NCBI GenBank assembly: GCA_005877525.1
Contig: VBON01000010.1
Coordinates: forward strand, 1-16,771
Direction: 5' to 3'
DNA length: 16,771 nucleotides
Origin: Nitrospirota bacterium
GTDB taxonomy: Bacteria; Nitrospirota; Nitrospiria; Nitrospirales; NS-4
The notes below the pieces were generated by a model. The model saw only the letters and a list, made by a program, of their open reading frames with translations. It was not told where the DNA came from and searched no databases. Below, one piece after another: positions 1 to 8,272 of the stretch (positions are counted from its first letter, which is position 1; each line of letters opens with the position of its first letter). A program made the translations under genes and the position numbers.

Positions 1-1154
1 GCGCGCTTCATCCTGTTCTCTAATTCACGGACATTTCCTGGCCACGAATAGGCACGCAAGGACGCGCGTGCGTCTTCCGAAAGTCCGGTTACCCGCGCAT
101 TAAAGACTTCTCGGTAACGTAGAAGAAATGCCTGCGCAAGGAGGACAACATCTTCCCCTCGTTGCTGCAGGGAGGGCATCGCAATTTCTACGACGCTCAG
201 ACGGTAGAACAGATCCTCTCGGAATAACCGGCGTTCGATTGCCTCTTTCAGGTTCATATTCGTGGCAGCCAGGATACGCGTATCGACGGAGATCAATTCT
301 CGTCCCCCCACGCGCTCCAGCTTGCCATCCTGCAGAAAACGCAGCAACTTTACCTGCAAGGCCAGGGGCATCTCTCCGATTTCATCAAGCAGCAGCGTAC
401 CGCCGTCAGCATATTCCAGTTTGCCCTTCATCTGCCGATGCGCGCCCGTAAAGGCCCCTTTTTCATGGCCAAAGAGCTCACTCTCCAGCAGATTCTCTGG
501 GATCGCACCACAGTTGATGACGATAAACGAGCCCGCCTTTCGACTACTGTGCTGATGAATCGCTCGCGCGACTAACTCCTTCCCCGTGCCGCTCTCCCCT
601 GTGATCAGAACCGAAACATCGGAGCCGGACACCCGCCGGATCATCTCAAAGATATGCTGCATCGGTGGGCTCACCCCTATGATCTCATTGAACTCGACAG
701 AGCCTGTTCGTTCCTGAAGTGCGCGGTTTTCCTGTTCAAGACGGTACACATGCGCCGCCCGCTCGAGAATGATTTTGAGGACGTCCAACTGCACCGGCTT
801 CTGAATGAAGTCATACGCGCCGCTCTGGACTGCGGCCAAGGCATTCGCGCGATCGGAATTGCCGGTCGCCACGATAATTTTCGTTCTGGGCGCGAACTGC
901 AGAATTTCCTGTAACGTGGCGAGACCTTCCGTTGCGTCATCGACTGCGGGGGGGAGCCCAAGGTCCAAAAGGACCAGGGGCGGCACTTCACGGCGCATTA
1001 AGGCTACGGCCGTGCGCCGGTCTTTCGCCTCGTGAATAAGATGATTGGCTCTCAGACCCCATCTCATTTGTTCCAGGATGTCCGGATCATCCTCAACAAT
1101 TAATACGGCGGATTTCTCCGTCGACAGTTCCGCTCTGACCTCCTCGCTGCTCAT
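1..1154 (-). CDS. prsR: PEP-CTERM-system sigma54-dependent response regulator PrsR (3' end off the window)
   Basis: Reading the minus strand from ATG at 1154 gives an unbroken frame of 384 codons that leaves the window at the left edge. Residues 15-125 form a receiver domain with acidic residues E21/D22/D23, phospho-acceptor D64 in LVLLDLGLPP, and K119. Residues 155-384 form an AAA+ sigma54-activator domain: Walker A GESGTGKE (186-193), the GAFTGA sigma54-contact loop (233-238) and Walker B LLLDEIGE. The C-terminal Fis-type DNA-binding helix-turn-helix lies beyond the window. The start overlaps the prsK stop as ATGA, so the two are translationally coupled. By family knowledge PrsR is phosphorylated by PrsK and activates sigma54 promoters of PEP-CTERM/exopolysaccharide genes. 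The assignment to PrsR rather than another NtrC-like regulator rests on the coupled PrsK and the polysaccharide locus. Confidence 0.93.
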   Translation of the reverse strand, partial: MSSEEVRAELSTEKSAVLIVEDDPDILEQMRWGLRANHLIHEAKDRRTAVALMRREVPPLVLLDLGLPPAVDDATEGLATLQEILQFAPRTKIIVATGNSDRANALAAVQSGAYDFIQKPVQLDVLKIILERAAHVYRLEQENRALQERTGSVEFNEIIGVSPPMQHIFEMIRRVSGSDVSVLITGESGTGKELVARAIHQHSSRKAGSFIVINCGAIPENLLESELFGHEKGAFTGAHRQMKGKLEYADGGTLLLDEIGEMPLALQVKLLRFLQDGKLERVGGRELISVDTRILAATNMNLKEAIERRLFREDLFYRLSVVEIAMPSLQQRGEDVVLLAQAFLLRYREVFNARVTGLSEDARASLRAYSWPGNVRELENRMKR

Positions 1155-3295
1155 ATCATGAACATCTCTTTGGTCTTCGTCGGAGCAGCGGCCGGCAGTT
1201 CGAGTCGAACCTCGGTGCCTTGCCCTACCTCACTTCGTATCCGAATGGAGCCGCCGTGCTCTTCGACAATGCGTTTGCATTGGTAGAGTCCTAATCCCAG
1301 CCCGCCCGATTTGGTACTCTTAAATGGCTGAAAGAGTGTCTGAAGTTCCGCTGCGGGAATGCCGGGGCCTCGATCCGTGATCGTAACAATGACTGATCCA
1401 TGACACTGCTCGGTCGTAATGCAAATGTCAGGCTCCTCGGAGTCAGCGCGCTTCCCCTGCAGTTCCTGTTGGGCGTTCAGAATCAGATTCAACAACACCT
1501 GTTGCAATTGATCCCTGACGATGCGGACCGGAGCGGCCTGCCCGCCGATGGAGTTTACCGTCATCCGAAGATTCCCGTTCATCGAGCTGATGGTCTCTGC
1601 TATGAGGCTCGGCACATCGACGGTTTCCGGCAGGCCTGGACGAACGGATCTTAACGAGAGCTTCGTGATGAGAGCCATTATCTTTTGGACCGTGCCGGCG
1701 ACCGTCCGCATCACAGACTGCTGAAAGGCAGGCTCCGCGCCATGCAGCTCCGCATTCTGCACCACCAAAGAAAGCTTTGCCGCCAGGTTCTTCAGATCGT
1801 GAAGACAGAATGCCGAGAATCGATGCAGAGCTTCCAATTCGCCCGTAGCGCTCTTCTCCTCAGCCATCCTGGCGAGAGCGAGAAGCATCCCGGCATGGTG
1901 CGCGATGGCCCGCAACAAATCGAAATCGTCATGCCCGTACCGTGACCCGTCAAATTGCCGGCTCAACGTGATGAAGCCCATGACCTGCCGTTCGGAGCGA
2001 ATAGGCACATACAAGATGGCGTGGGTCGATCTCAATGCCTGTTCGTAAGAGGGGTCGGGAGTCTCTGCGCTGATTGCCCTCAGGTTGTCGACATCCACCG
2101 GCTCTTCGCTCTCCATTAGCTTGGCAATGAGCGGGTGGGCGTGTTCCAGCGGCGGCGGCCCCGGTTCGATATTGAAGGACCGCACCTGGTGATACTGGCC
2201 GTCTGCTTCGTACCGAATCCAAATCGAAAGGCGGACCGCGCCGAAAGTCCGGCCCAACAGCTCGAAGAGACGATCAAGCACCTCCTCGCCGGATGTACAC
2301 AGGCCGAAGGCCTTCGTAACCTCTAGCCATTTGGCGCGATAATCATATTTGGACCGATAGAAGTGCCGCGCAATGAATTGTCTCGTGCTGTCCCGAGCTG
2401 TGCGGGAAAACAGGACGATTACCAACCCGAGGATCGCGAGAAAGACCACCAGAATGCTGAATCCCTGGCTTAACGGCTCCCCCGTATGCCGGATGACCTC
2501 CCCAATGAGACCCACGGCCAAAAGGTAGATCCCGATCACGAGAAACGTGACAGAGCCGTAGAGGAGTTGCGGCGACACGTACGCTCTTGCCCGCACCTCT
2601 CGCAGCCGCAGCCGCGCGAACCCGAACGTCATGAGTCCCAGTGAGATCAGGCTCGCGAGAGCGCCAACCAGAACAAAATCGGAACTCCAGGCCGGTACCA
2701 TCAGCAGTTGGCTCGCCTGGTAGATGCCATAGCCTGCGAGGCCGCCCAGGCCTATCAGGACATATTTGATCTGGTAGCGCAGGGGATCACGCGTGACACG
2801 CAGGATGTGTTCGAGTTGCGCCAATCCCAGCGTGAGCCCAAGCACGATGAAGACGTATGCCACGCGGCCTAAAGGACCCAACCCGAGCGCCGACCGGCCG
2901 CTCTCCGTCGTCGCCTGAACATATATCAGCTCTGAGAAGGCCAGGCTGGCAAACGCGACGGCTAAGGCAGTCACGGCCAGCGCACGCCACCGAATTCCTC
3001 CCTCCTCGGCCCCTTTCGTTGACTTTAAAAAAACGAGACCGACATACTGCAGCGCGGCCGGGAAGAAGAACTCGAAGACGAGCCCTAAGCGTCGCCATTC
3101 TAATGCATGATCGGTATCCGCCAATCCAAGCCCGTTTCCGAGTTGAATGAAGCCCGTGGCAGCCACGGCAGCTGCCAGGCTCCGATGGAAACGGCTCTCA
3201 TAGTTCTTTACCAGCAGAACAGCCGAAAGCCCCAGTGCCGCGGCGGATGCCAGAAAGGCCGGCAGCGCTAACCAGATTGGCGCTATGGAATCCAA
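1151..3295 (-). CDS. prsK: PEP-CTERM-system membrane histidine kinase PrsK
   Basis: This is a 714-residue sensor kinase. Residues 1-300 hold about eight hydrophobic segments, giving a polytopic membrane sensor. Residues 320-480 resemble a GAF domain. The phospho-acceptor box is HDLKN with H499. The ATPase domain has an N box (N603-N607 in LNLILNAQQE), a G1 box at D641 (DRGPGIP) and a G2 box GGLGLGLYQ (664-672). Length and layout match the PrsK family, which autophosphorylates and passes phosphate to PrsR. The start is TTG at 3295: an in-frame TAG lies just upstream, and GAAGGAG sits six bases before it. That ribosome-binding site lies in the arm of an inverted repeat (see 3304-3326). The stop overlaps the prsR start. 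A 163-bp gap separates it from the upstream nucleotidyltransferase gene, so it may have its own promoter, but I found no convincing one. Confidence 0.93.
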   Translation of the reverse strand: MDSIAPIWLALPAFLASAAALGLSAVLLVKNYESRFHRSLAAAVAATGFIQLGNGLGLADTDHALEWRRLGLVFEFFFPAALQYVGLVFLKSTKGAEEGGIRWRALAVTALAVAFASLAFSELIYVQATTESGRSALGLGPLGRVAYVFIVLGLTLGLAQLEHILRVTRDPLRYQIKYVLIGLGGLAGYGIYQASQLLMVPAWSSDFVLVGALASLISLGLMTFGFARLRLREVRARAYVSPQLLYGSVTFLVIGIYLLAVGLIGEVIRHTGEPLSQGFSILVVFLAILGLVIVLFSRTARDSTRQFIARHFYRSKYDYRAKWLEVTKAFGLCTSGEEVLDRLFELLGRTFGAVRLSIWIRYEADGQYHQVRSFNIEPGPPPLEHAHPLIAKLMESEEPVDVDNLRAISAETPDPSYEQALRSTHAILYVPIRSERQVMGFITLSRQFDGSRYGHDDFDLLRAIAHHAGMLLALARMAEEKSATGELEALHRFSAFCLHDLKNLAAKLSLVVQNAELHGAEPAFQQSVMRTVAGTVQKIMALITKLSLRSVRPGLPETVDVPSLIAETISSMNGNLRMTVNSIGGQAAPVRIVRDQLQQVLLNLILNAQQELQGKRADSEEPDICITTEQCHGSVIVTITDRGPGIPAAELQTLFQPFKSTKSGGLGLGLYQCKRIVEEHGGSIRIRSEVGQGTEVRLELPAAAPTKTKEMFMI

Positions 3296-3301
3296 AGCGG
3301 G

Positions 3302-3308
3302 CTCCTTC
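3302..3308 (-). promoter_or_regulatory. Ribosome-binding site deciding the prsK TTG start
   Basis: On the minus strand GAAGGAG lies six bases upstream of the TTG at 3295-3293. An in-frame TAG a few codons further upstream excludes a longer protein. The motif is a strong Shine-Dalgarno match, which justifies accepting a rare start codon. Confidence 0.7.
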
Positions 3309-3326
3309 GGCGACTAGTCGCGAAGG
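3304..3326 (-). promoter_or_regulatory. Inverted repeat able to sequester the prsK ribosome-binding site
   Basis: On the minus strand CCTTCG-CGA, a CTAG loop, then TCG-C-CGAAGG form a 9-bp stem with one bulged C. The 3' arm contains most of the GAAGGAG ribosome-binding site of prsK. No T tract follows, so it does not look like a terminator. A second weaker repeat, GTACC/GGTAC (3362-3366 and 3376-3380), lies further up the presumed leader. Control of translation is inference. Confidence 0.5.
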
Positions 3327-3458
3327 CCGTCAGGCCGGCCAACATTCCTGAAGCAACAACTGTACCTGCAGGGCCGGTACGGCTCATCGACACATACGCC
3401 ACTCAGTGGGAAAGGCATCCTAGAGGACACGCCCGTTCCCCGTCATGGGCCTCCCAGA

Positions 3459-4232
3459 TCATAGCGGCTTTCCTGTAGTCCCTGTCAGCAAGGGAATCTT
3501 CTCCCGATTCGCAATGGCCGGCCAAGTTTCCGTGTTCGCTCGGTCCACGTCGGCGGCAAAATCGATCTCGATCCAGGAGAGATCTCCCACCGGCACATAG
3601 CGCATCTCAATGTGCTCCAAGAGACTGTCAATCACTGCTTCGTATTCCACCTTGGGATTCTCTGCAACCGCCAGGCGCAAGCCAGTGATCAGTTTGTTAT
3701 TCGTGTCCGCAGAAAACTTGTAGATGCCGACGCTCTCTCCCACGACAGTGCCTTCCCGTCGAACCTGCTTTCCAAGTCCGCACACCATGCCATTTGACCC
3801 GGCTACGACTTTGACTTCTTCGCCCGTATCTACCAGCCGGTCATCCACGAGCAGACAGTTCGGGGCGGGACTTTCGAGTAGGCGATCTGCCATCACGCGA
3901 CAGAATAGGAGGTCCGCGTCCATAATGATGGCTGGGACGTTCTGAAAGGCAGTTTCAGCTTTCAGCAGTGACAATGCGCTCCCGAGTTCATACTGGGGGT
4001 TGTCCATTAATTCAATGGACACGCAACAGTTGACCCTTTTCACTTCCGCCTCTACCTGATCCGCCAAGTGACCCACGACTATGGCGATTTTCTGTACACC
4101 TGCCGCGCCCATCATCTCCAGATGACGACACAGGAGGCTCTTGCCGCCGAAAGCCAAGAGGCACTTCGGGTGCGCGGCGGTGAATGGCAGCAGCCGCTTT
4201 CCTATGCCTGCCGCTAAGATTACGGTGTTCAT
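3459..4232 (-). CDS. LicC/PntC-like sugar/phosphonate nucleotidyltransferase
   Basis: This 257-residue protein is a single nucleotidyltransferase domain. The nucleotide-binding signature at residues 5-26 is intact: AAGxGxR followed by HPKCLL, so the catalytic Arg and Lys are present. Metal-site candidates are D105/D107 in IIMDADLL and D224 in WIEID. The segment NPQYELGSALSLLKA resembles the NPxYxxxNxxxSL motif of LicC-type and phosphonate cytidylyltransferases. Its start overlaps the stop of the oxygenase gene (ATGA), so it belongs to the same transcript as PEP mutase. It probably activates an alcohol, amine or phosphonate head group as a CMP (or other NMP) derivative. The context favours a phosphonate, as with PntC, but LicC-like choline-phosphate or sugar-phosphate activity cannot be excluded. 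Confidence 0.82.
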   Translation of the reverse strand: MNTVILAAGIGKRLLPFTAAHPKCLLAFGGKSLLCRHLEMMGAAGVQKIAIVVGHLADQVEAEVKRVNCCVSIELMDNPQYELGSALSLLKAETAFQNVPAIIMDADLLFCRVMADRLLESPAPNCLLVDDRLVDTGEEVKVVAGSNGMVCGLGKQVRREGTVVGESVGIYKFSADTNNKLITGLRLAVAENPKVEYEAVIDSLLEHIEMRYVPVGDLSWIEIDFAADVDRANTETWPAIANREKIPLLTGTTGKPL

Positions 4233-4960
4233 ACAGGCTGGGCTTTAGCTCCCCGAATCAACGACCGAAGTCCGAAATACGCGACGGCATCTTTCATATT
4301 CGAAAAGAGTCGTTTGAAGGGCCCCATGCCCTGGTTGGTCACATATTGCATCGTCAACACAATGCGCTCTTCCCCTGGGCCCAGCGGCGTCACCGCATGG
4401 TAGAGTTTGTCGCCGTTGAAAAAGACCATGGTTCCAGGGTTCGTGGCGACACTGAGCTCATGTATTTGACGTGTCGAATCTCCCTTGTACAACTGACAGA
4501 CGAGCCGGCTGCTCGATCGCTCCAGTAAGCCCACAAGAACCGTGTACCTCGCCCCTTTGTAATAAGACGTATCGTAGTGGAAACCGATGTGGTCGCCCGG
4601 TTCGGTGTAGAAGTACAAGGCGCAGGCATGAGGATCATCATCGGGGCACACAAGGAGCCGCGCCCCTGCGAGCCTGCTTAAAAAATCAATGAATGCCGGA
4701 GCCTGATAGAGGGAGAGGATGGCTGGGGCTTTCTTGGCCAGCGTGTAGTAGCTGACGCTCCCTCCTTTCTTATGTTTGGGAATATAGTTGCGGTTAATGT
4801 CCGATCGCATCTGATCGGCTTCCGCGGTAAGCGGCGCGACAGCCTCCTGCCGTAGGAAGTGTTCGACGATGAGGAATTCGTTCTGCTCATGGTATGTCTG
4901 GGCCACTGCGTCAAAGTCGAGGTTCTTGATGGCCGCCTCTATATCGGCGACTCCACTCAT
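4229..4960 (-). CDS. 2OG-Fe(II) dioxygenase of the phosphonate/polysaccharide operon
   Basis: From ATG at 4960 this is a 243-residue protein. It has the iron triad of 2-oxoglutarate-dependent oxygenases: H128-x-D130 (GFHYD), distal H188 (LYHAVTP) and R199 eleven residues later, which would bind 2-oxoglutarate. The frame is open up to ATG 5074, but that start overlaps pepM by 41 bases without a ribosome-binding site. GGAGGGG lies directly before two adjacent ATGs (4963, 4960), and 4960 has the better spacing. The 3' end overlaps the nucleotidyltransferase start. Between PEP mutase and a nucleotidyltransferase, a likely job is hydroxylation of a phosphonate intermediate, as known for several phosphonate oxygenases. 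The substrate is not evident from sequence, and a sugar or lipid tailoring role is possible. Confidence 0.8.
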   Translation of the reverse strand: MSGVADIEAAIKNLDFDAVAQTYHEQNEFLIVEHFLRQEAVAPLTAEADQMRSDINRNYIPKHKKGGSVSYYTLAKKAPAILSLYQAPAFIDFLSRLAGARLLVCPDDDPHACALYFYTEPGDHIGFHYDTSYYKGARYTVLVGLLERSSSRLVCQLYKGDSTRQIHELSVATNPGTMVFFNGDKLYHAVTPLGPGEERIVLTMQYVTNQGMGPFKRLFSNMKDAVAYFGLRSLIRGAKAQPV

Positions 4961-5033
4961 CATCCCCTCCGAAGACCTTTGTTCATTGATCACCAATTCA
5001 ATCTCTCCATGCCTCTGATACGTGTGTCTCACC

Positions 5034-6722
5034 TTATCGCGCCACAAGCTTACAAGCCAGCTTGTAGTCCTCAAACGAATGGATTTCCATCCATCCGGAT
5101 GTGACTTGGATACAGGAGACCGTGTGCCCTTGGTCGATGAGCTCCTGCACCAGGTCTGTCAGGGAGGCCTTAGAGAAGGTCGGGGCTTCATGAAACTGCG
5201 CATCCCCATATCTCCTCTTCGACGTCTCGTACACCTCCCGCAGCAGTTTCCAACCTTTGGCGGAGAACAGCGCGAGGCCGGTAAACTCGCCATGCGCGTC
5301 CGGCACCTGAATATGCTTCCCGATCTTCAATACGCGACTCTGATCTCCCCAATTCATGTTTCGACGCGCCTGCAGGGCCTCCGAATCCGCAAGCCTCACC
5401 AGGTCTAACCTGCGATCAACCTCCTGATGCGGCACGTGCCGATGTGAGCCAAAACTGGTGTCCACGAGCAAGACGATATCCTCCTCGCAGCTCAGAAGTC
5501 TGTTCAGCGCATCCTTGTCGAAAAGGATGTCGGAATAGGAGATAAGCGTCCTGCCTGCGTACTTCTGCTCAATATCGCCCACCAGAATCGAGGCCATCTC
5601 TCCGGTAGATTCCCACAGATGATTTTCCAACAACTTGATGCCGTCGACCGTAATTTTCTCCCGCCTGTATCCCCCTACAGCAATCAACTCCCGGACGCCG
5701 GATAAGTTAAGCACTTCTCTCTGGCGCTGGAGCAGAGGTTTGCCATTCACGTCCAGCATGGCCATGGGGATGTCGGCCGCAATGTCCTTCATCGAGTACT
5801 CGTCGAGGTGGTCGCCAGCGGCGGGGATAATCGCTCGGGTGGGGGCCACGCCGGATCGCAGATAAATTTCTTCATTGCGTTTCAACTGCGGCATGCCCTG
5901 AAGCTCAAACACGAGCTTCATCGGCGCCAGACGTTTTTCGACGGACGCGGTCGATTGTGTTTGCAGGATTTCAGCATAGACATCCAAGACGGCGTTGATA
6001 CTGGCCCGCAACCCATGATTGGCATAGATCACCATTTTGATGCCGAGGTCCTCTAATTCTTTGGCCGTAATTGTGTAATACGTGGTCGGCACGACCACCA
6101 GCGGCACATTGACCTTCCAGCCCCTCGCAAAATCAATAATCGGCTGCGCCGAACTGGTGTTGTGATGGATCAGGATCGCGTCAGCCCCTGCTTCCACATA
6201 GGCGTGCGCTCGCTTCAGCGCCTCCGCTTGCCCTAATCCGGCAATCAGCGCCTCGACCCGTGCGATCACCATTGTGTCGGGGTCTCGCTGGGCGTTTTTC
6301 GCGGCTACAATCTTGCCGACGAACTCGGCAATCGGCGCCAATTCCTGCCGTCCCGGAACAAAGCTATTCACTTTAGGAAAGAGCTTATCTTCGATGCAGA
6401 CCGCCGCAATATCTGTTGCTTCGAATTTGCGCACCATGTGGATGACATTATTGGAATTGCCGTAACCGGTATCGCAATCCGCGACAATGGGAATATTCAC
6501 CGCGTCGGCCATCGATTCGGCAGCCGCCAGGTATTCAGACATCGTCAGGATGCCAGCATCGGGCACGCCATAGGAGGCTGATATTTCCAAGCCACTCGAC
6601 CAGACTCCATCGAACCCAGCGCGTTCGGCCAGTTGGGCTCCCAAGGCGTCATGCGCCCCGACCAGTCGGATGATGCCTGGCCTCAAAAAAAGCTGCCGTA
6701 ACAGCGCAGCTTTGCTCTTCAT
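5034..6722 (-). CDS. Phosphoenolpyruvate mutase fused to a nucleotidyltransferase-like domain
   Basis: This 562-residue two-domain protein starts at ATG 6722, preceded by GAGGAG at six bases; a TTG one codon earlier is too close to that site. Residues 1-285 are a PEP mutase of the isocitrate lyase/PEP mutase superfamily. They carry WSSGLEIS near 41, the metal-binding D82/D84 in DCDTGYGN, and the diagnostic gating loop EDKLFPKVNSF (111-121) that separates PEP mutases from lyases. Residues about 295-562 have the nucleotidyltransferase fold but with a degraded signature: after PAAG the GxGxR arginine is not recognisable, the usual PK is PM, and the usual WxEID is WMEIH (H548). D398 in SYSD remains. 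PEP mutase converts PEP to phosphonopyruvate, the entry to nearly all C-P natural products. It lies 27 bp downstream of the nucleotide-sugar dehydrogenase gene. Confidence 0.9.
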   Translation of the reverse strand: MKSKAALLRQLFLRPGIIRLVGAHDALGAQLAERAGFDGVWSSGLEISASYGVPDAGILTMSEYLAAAESMADAVNIPIVADCDTGYGNSNNVIHMVRKFEATDIAAVCIEDKLFPKVNSFVPGRQELAPIAEFVGKIVAAKNAQRDPDTMVIARVEALIAGLGQAEALKRAHAYVEAGADAILIHHNTSSAQPIIDFARGWKVNVPLVVVPTTYYTITAKELEDLGIKMVIYANHGLRASINAVLDVYAEILQTQSTASVEKRLAPMKLVFELQGMPQLKRNEEIYLRSGVAPTRAIIPAAGDHLDEYSMKDIAADIPMAMLDVNGKPLLQRQREVLNLSGVRELIAVGGYRREKITVDGIKLLENHLWESTGEMASILVGDIEQKYAGRTLISYSDILFDKDALNRLLSCEEDIVLLVDTSFGSHRHVPHQEVDRRLDLVRLADSEALQARRNMNWGDQSRVLKIGKHIQVPDAHGEFTGLALFSAKGWKLLREVYETSKRRYGDAQFHEAPTFSKASLTDLVQELIDQGHTVSCIQVTSGWMEIHSFEDYKLACKLVAR

Positions 6723-6749
6723 CAACGTCTCCTCTTCAACCGCACAGAC

Positions 6750-8054
6750 TCAAAGCGGGACAATTTTATGGCGGCCTAAACCAACCTGGCGGGTCGCGTT
6801 TCGGCTGTCTACAATCAGGTTCGCGTCCTTCACGATCGCCTCCCAATCATAGGTAGAATGGTCTGTTGTGATCACGACACAGTCCGCCTGGGACAGCAGC
6901 TCGCTAGTGACCGCTGCGGCACGCGTAAGAGATTCCATGCCTTTGAGCTCCCTCACATAAGGATCGTGCCACGTTACTTCAGCTCCTTTGTTGCATAGCA
7001 GCTTGATGATATCCAGCGCCGGCGATTCTCGCACATCGTCAATATCACGCTTATAGGCCACCCCCAATATCAACACGGATGAGCCATTGACGCTCTTTTT
7101 GGCACGATTGAGGGCATCGGCAATTTTGCCGACCACGTATTCCGGCATTTCAGCATTGATTTCGCCGGCGAGTTCAATGAAGCGAGCTCGGTAATTGAGC
7201 GTTCGCAGTTTCCACGACAGATAATGGGGATCGACCGGGATGCAGTGGCCACCAAGTCCGGGACCGGGATAGAAAGGAATGAATCCGTACGGTTTCGTTG
7301 AAGCAGCCTCGACGACTTCCCACACATTGATTCCAAGCCGATCGCACATGATTGCGATCTCATTGACCAGTCCAATATTCACGATCCGGAAAGTGTTTTC
7401 CAACAGTTTGGTCATCTCGGCAGCTTCCACCGACGAGACCGGCATCACTCGCGCTACGATTTGGCTATAAAGCGCGACGGCCATCTGGGTGCACGCCGGG
7501 GTAATGCCCCCCACTACGCGAGGCGTGTTCTTCAGGCCATAGGTGGAGTTGCCGGGATCAATCCGCTCCGGGGAGAAGGCCAGGCCAAAGTCCACCCCCA
7601 CCTTCAAACCATCCTCCTCTAACATGGGCAGGACAAGTTCACGCGTCGTACCTGGATAAGTTGTGCTTTCCAGTACGATAAGCTGGCCGCGTCGCAGGCT
7701 TGATTTCACCGCTCGCGCCGCTTGCAGGATAAAGGACACGTCCGGATCCTTGGTCTTGCCGAGGGGTGTTGGAACGCAAATGCAGCAGGCATCGGCTTCC
7801 GCCAAGAAGGATAACGCGGTAGTCGCCACGAATCGTCCGTCTGCGATGATTTTCTGGAGATCTACCGAAGGTATATCTTTTATATAGCTTTCTCCGCGCT
7901 TGAGACGCCCGACCCTGACCGCATCCACATCTATCCCGATTACCCGAAACCCGGCTTTCGCGAACTCCACCGCCAGCGGCAACCCCACGTACCCTAATCC
8001 GATAACCGCCACACAGGCCGCACGATCCTCGATTTTCTTTAGAAATTGTTCCAT
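6750..8054 (-). CDS. Nucleotide-sugar 6-dehydrogenase, UDP-N-acetylglucosamine (WbpA) type
   Basis: This 434-residue protein has the full UDP-sugar dehydrogenase layout. The N-terminal NAD-binding Rossmann fold has GLGYVGLPLA (19-28). The central domain carries the catalytic Cys271 in GGHCIPVDPHYL, and the C-terminal UDP-binding domain has the YKRDIDDVRESPALDI segment. The GGHCIPVDPxYL form is typical of the WbpA/UDP-N-acetyl-hexosamine branch rather than the UDP-glucose (Ugd) branch. It would oxidise C6 of a UDP-N-acetylhexosamine to a uronic acid using two NAD+, supplying an acidic sugar for the exopolysaccharide. It is first in a five-gene minus-strand run and has a good promoter at 8115-8142. 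The exact sugar is not decided by sequence. Confidence 0.9.
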   Translation of the reverse strand: MEQFLKKIEDRAACVAVIGLGYVGLPLAVEFAKAGFRVIGIDVDAVRVGRLKRGESYIKDIPSVDLQKIIADGRFVATTALSFLAEADACCICVPTPLGKTKDPDVSFILQAARAVKSSLRRGQLIVLESTTYPGTTRELVLPMLEEDGLKVGVDFGLAFSPERIDPGNSTYGLKNTPRVVGGITPACTQMAVALYSQIVARVMPVSSVEAAEMTKLLENTFRIVNIGLVNEIAIMCDRLGINVWEVVEAASTKPYGFIPFYPGPGLGGHCIPVDPHYLSWKLRTLNYRARFIELAGEINAEMPEYVVGKIADALNRAKKSVNGSSVLILGVAYKRDIDDVRESPALDIIKLLCNKGAEVTWHDPYVRELKGMESLTRAAAVTSELLSQADCVVITTDHSTYDWEAIVKDANLIVDSRNATRQVGLGRHKIVPL

Positions 8055-8114
8055 CTAGTTCCCTTTCGTCCGATACCCAGAGGTCCCAAGAATCTTCTCA
8101 GGTCTCCTCTAGGT

Positions 8115-8142
8115 TGTATAGATTAGCCGAAATTGATGACAA
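8115..8142 (-). promoter_or_regulatory. Sigma70-type promoter for the dehydrogenase-pepM operon
   Basis: On the minus strand TTGTCA (8142-8137) and TATACA (8120-8115) are separated by 16 bases, about 60 bases before the dehydrogenase ATG. Just upstream lies an imperfect dyad, TGAAG/CTTCA around a GTGACTGAG-like centre, that could be an operator. It splits the sugar transferase/deacetylase pair from the phosphonate genes as a separate transcription unit. Confidence 0.55.
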
Positions 8143-8272
8143 TGTGAAGCTCAGTCACTTCATCATTGAGGCTTTGATACTATCCGTACCCGAGAGTCGC
8201 GGGCAGAAGCGGTATCGAAGAGAATCCCCTGAAGAGTCCCCGGCTATGAACCCTAGAAGCGTGCCATAGTTT

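Noticed and set aside
1..1154. Several short open frames (e.g. 128-451 plus, 677-991 minus) at the left end
   Set aside because: They are shadows of the continuous minus-strand prsR frame, which shows receiver and AAA+ motifs throughout and simply runs off the window edge.
4961..5074. Longer oxygenase start at ATG 5074
   Set aside because: It would overlap pepM by 41 bases, has no ribosome-binding site and adds residues without family similarity; GGAGGGG lies right before 4963/4960.
8055..8272. TGGCAC-like sigma54 element in the gap before the dehydrogenase gene (minus strand)
   Set aside because: The -24-like half is present, but no TTGC/GC half lies at the -12 distance. The sigma70-type pair at 8115-8142 fits better.
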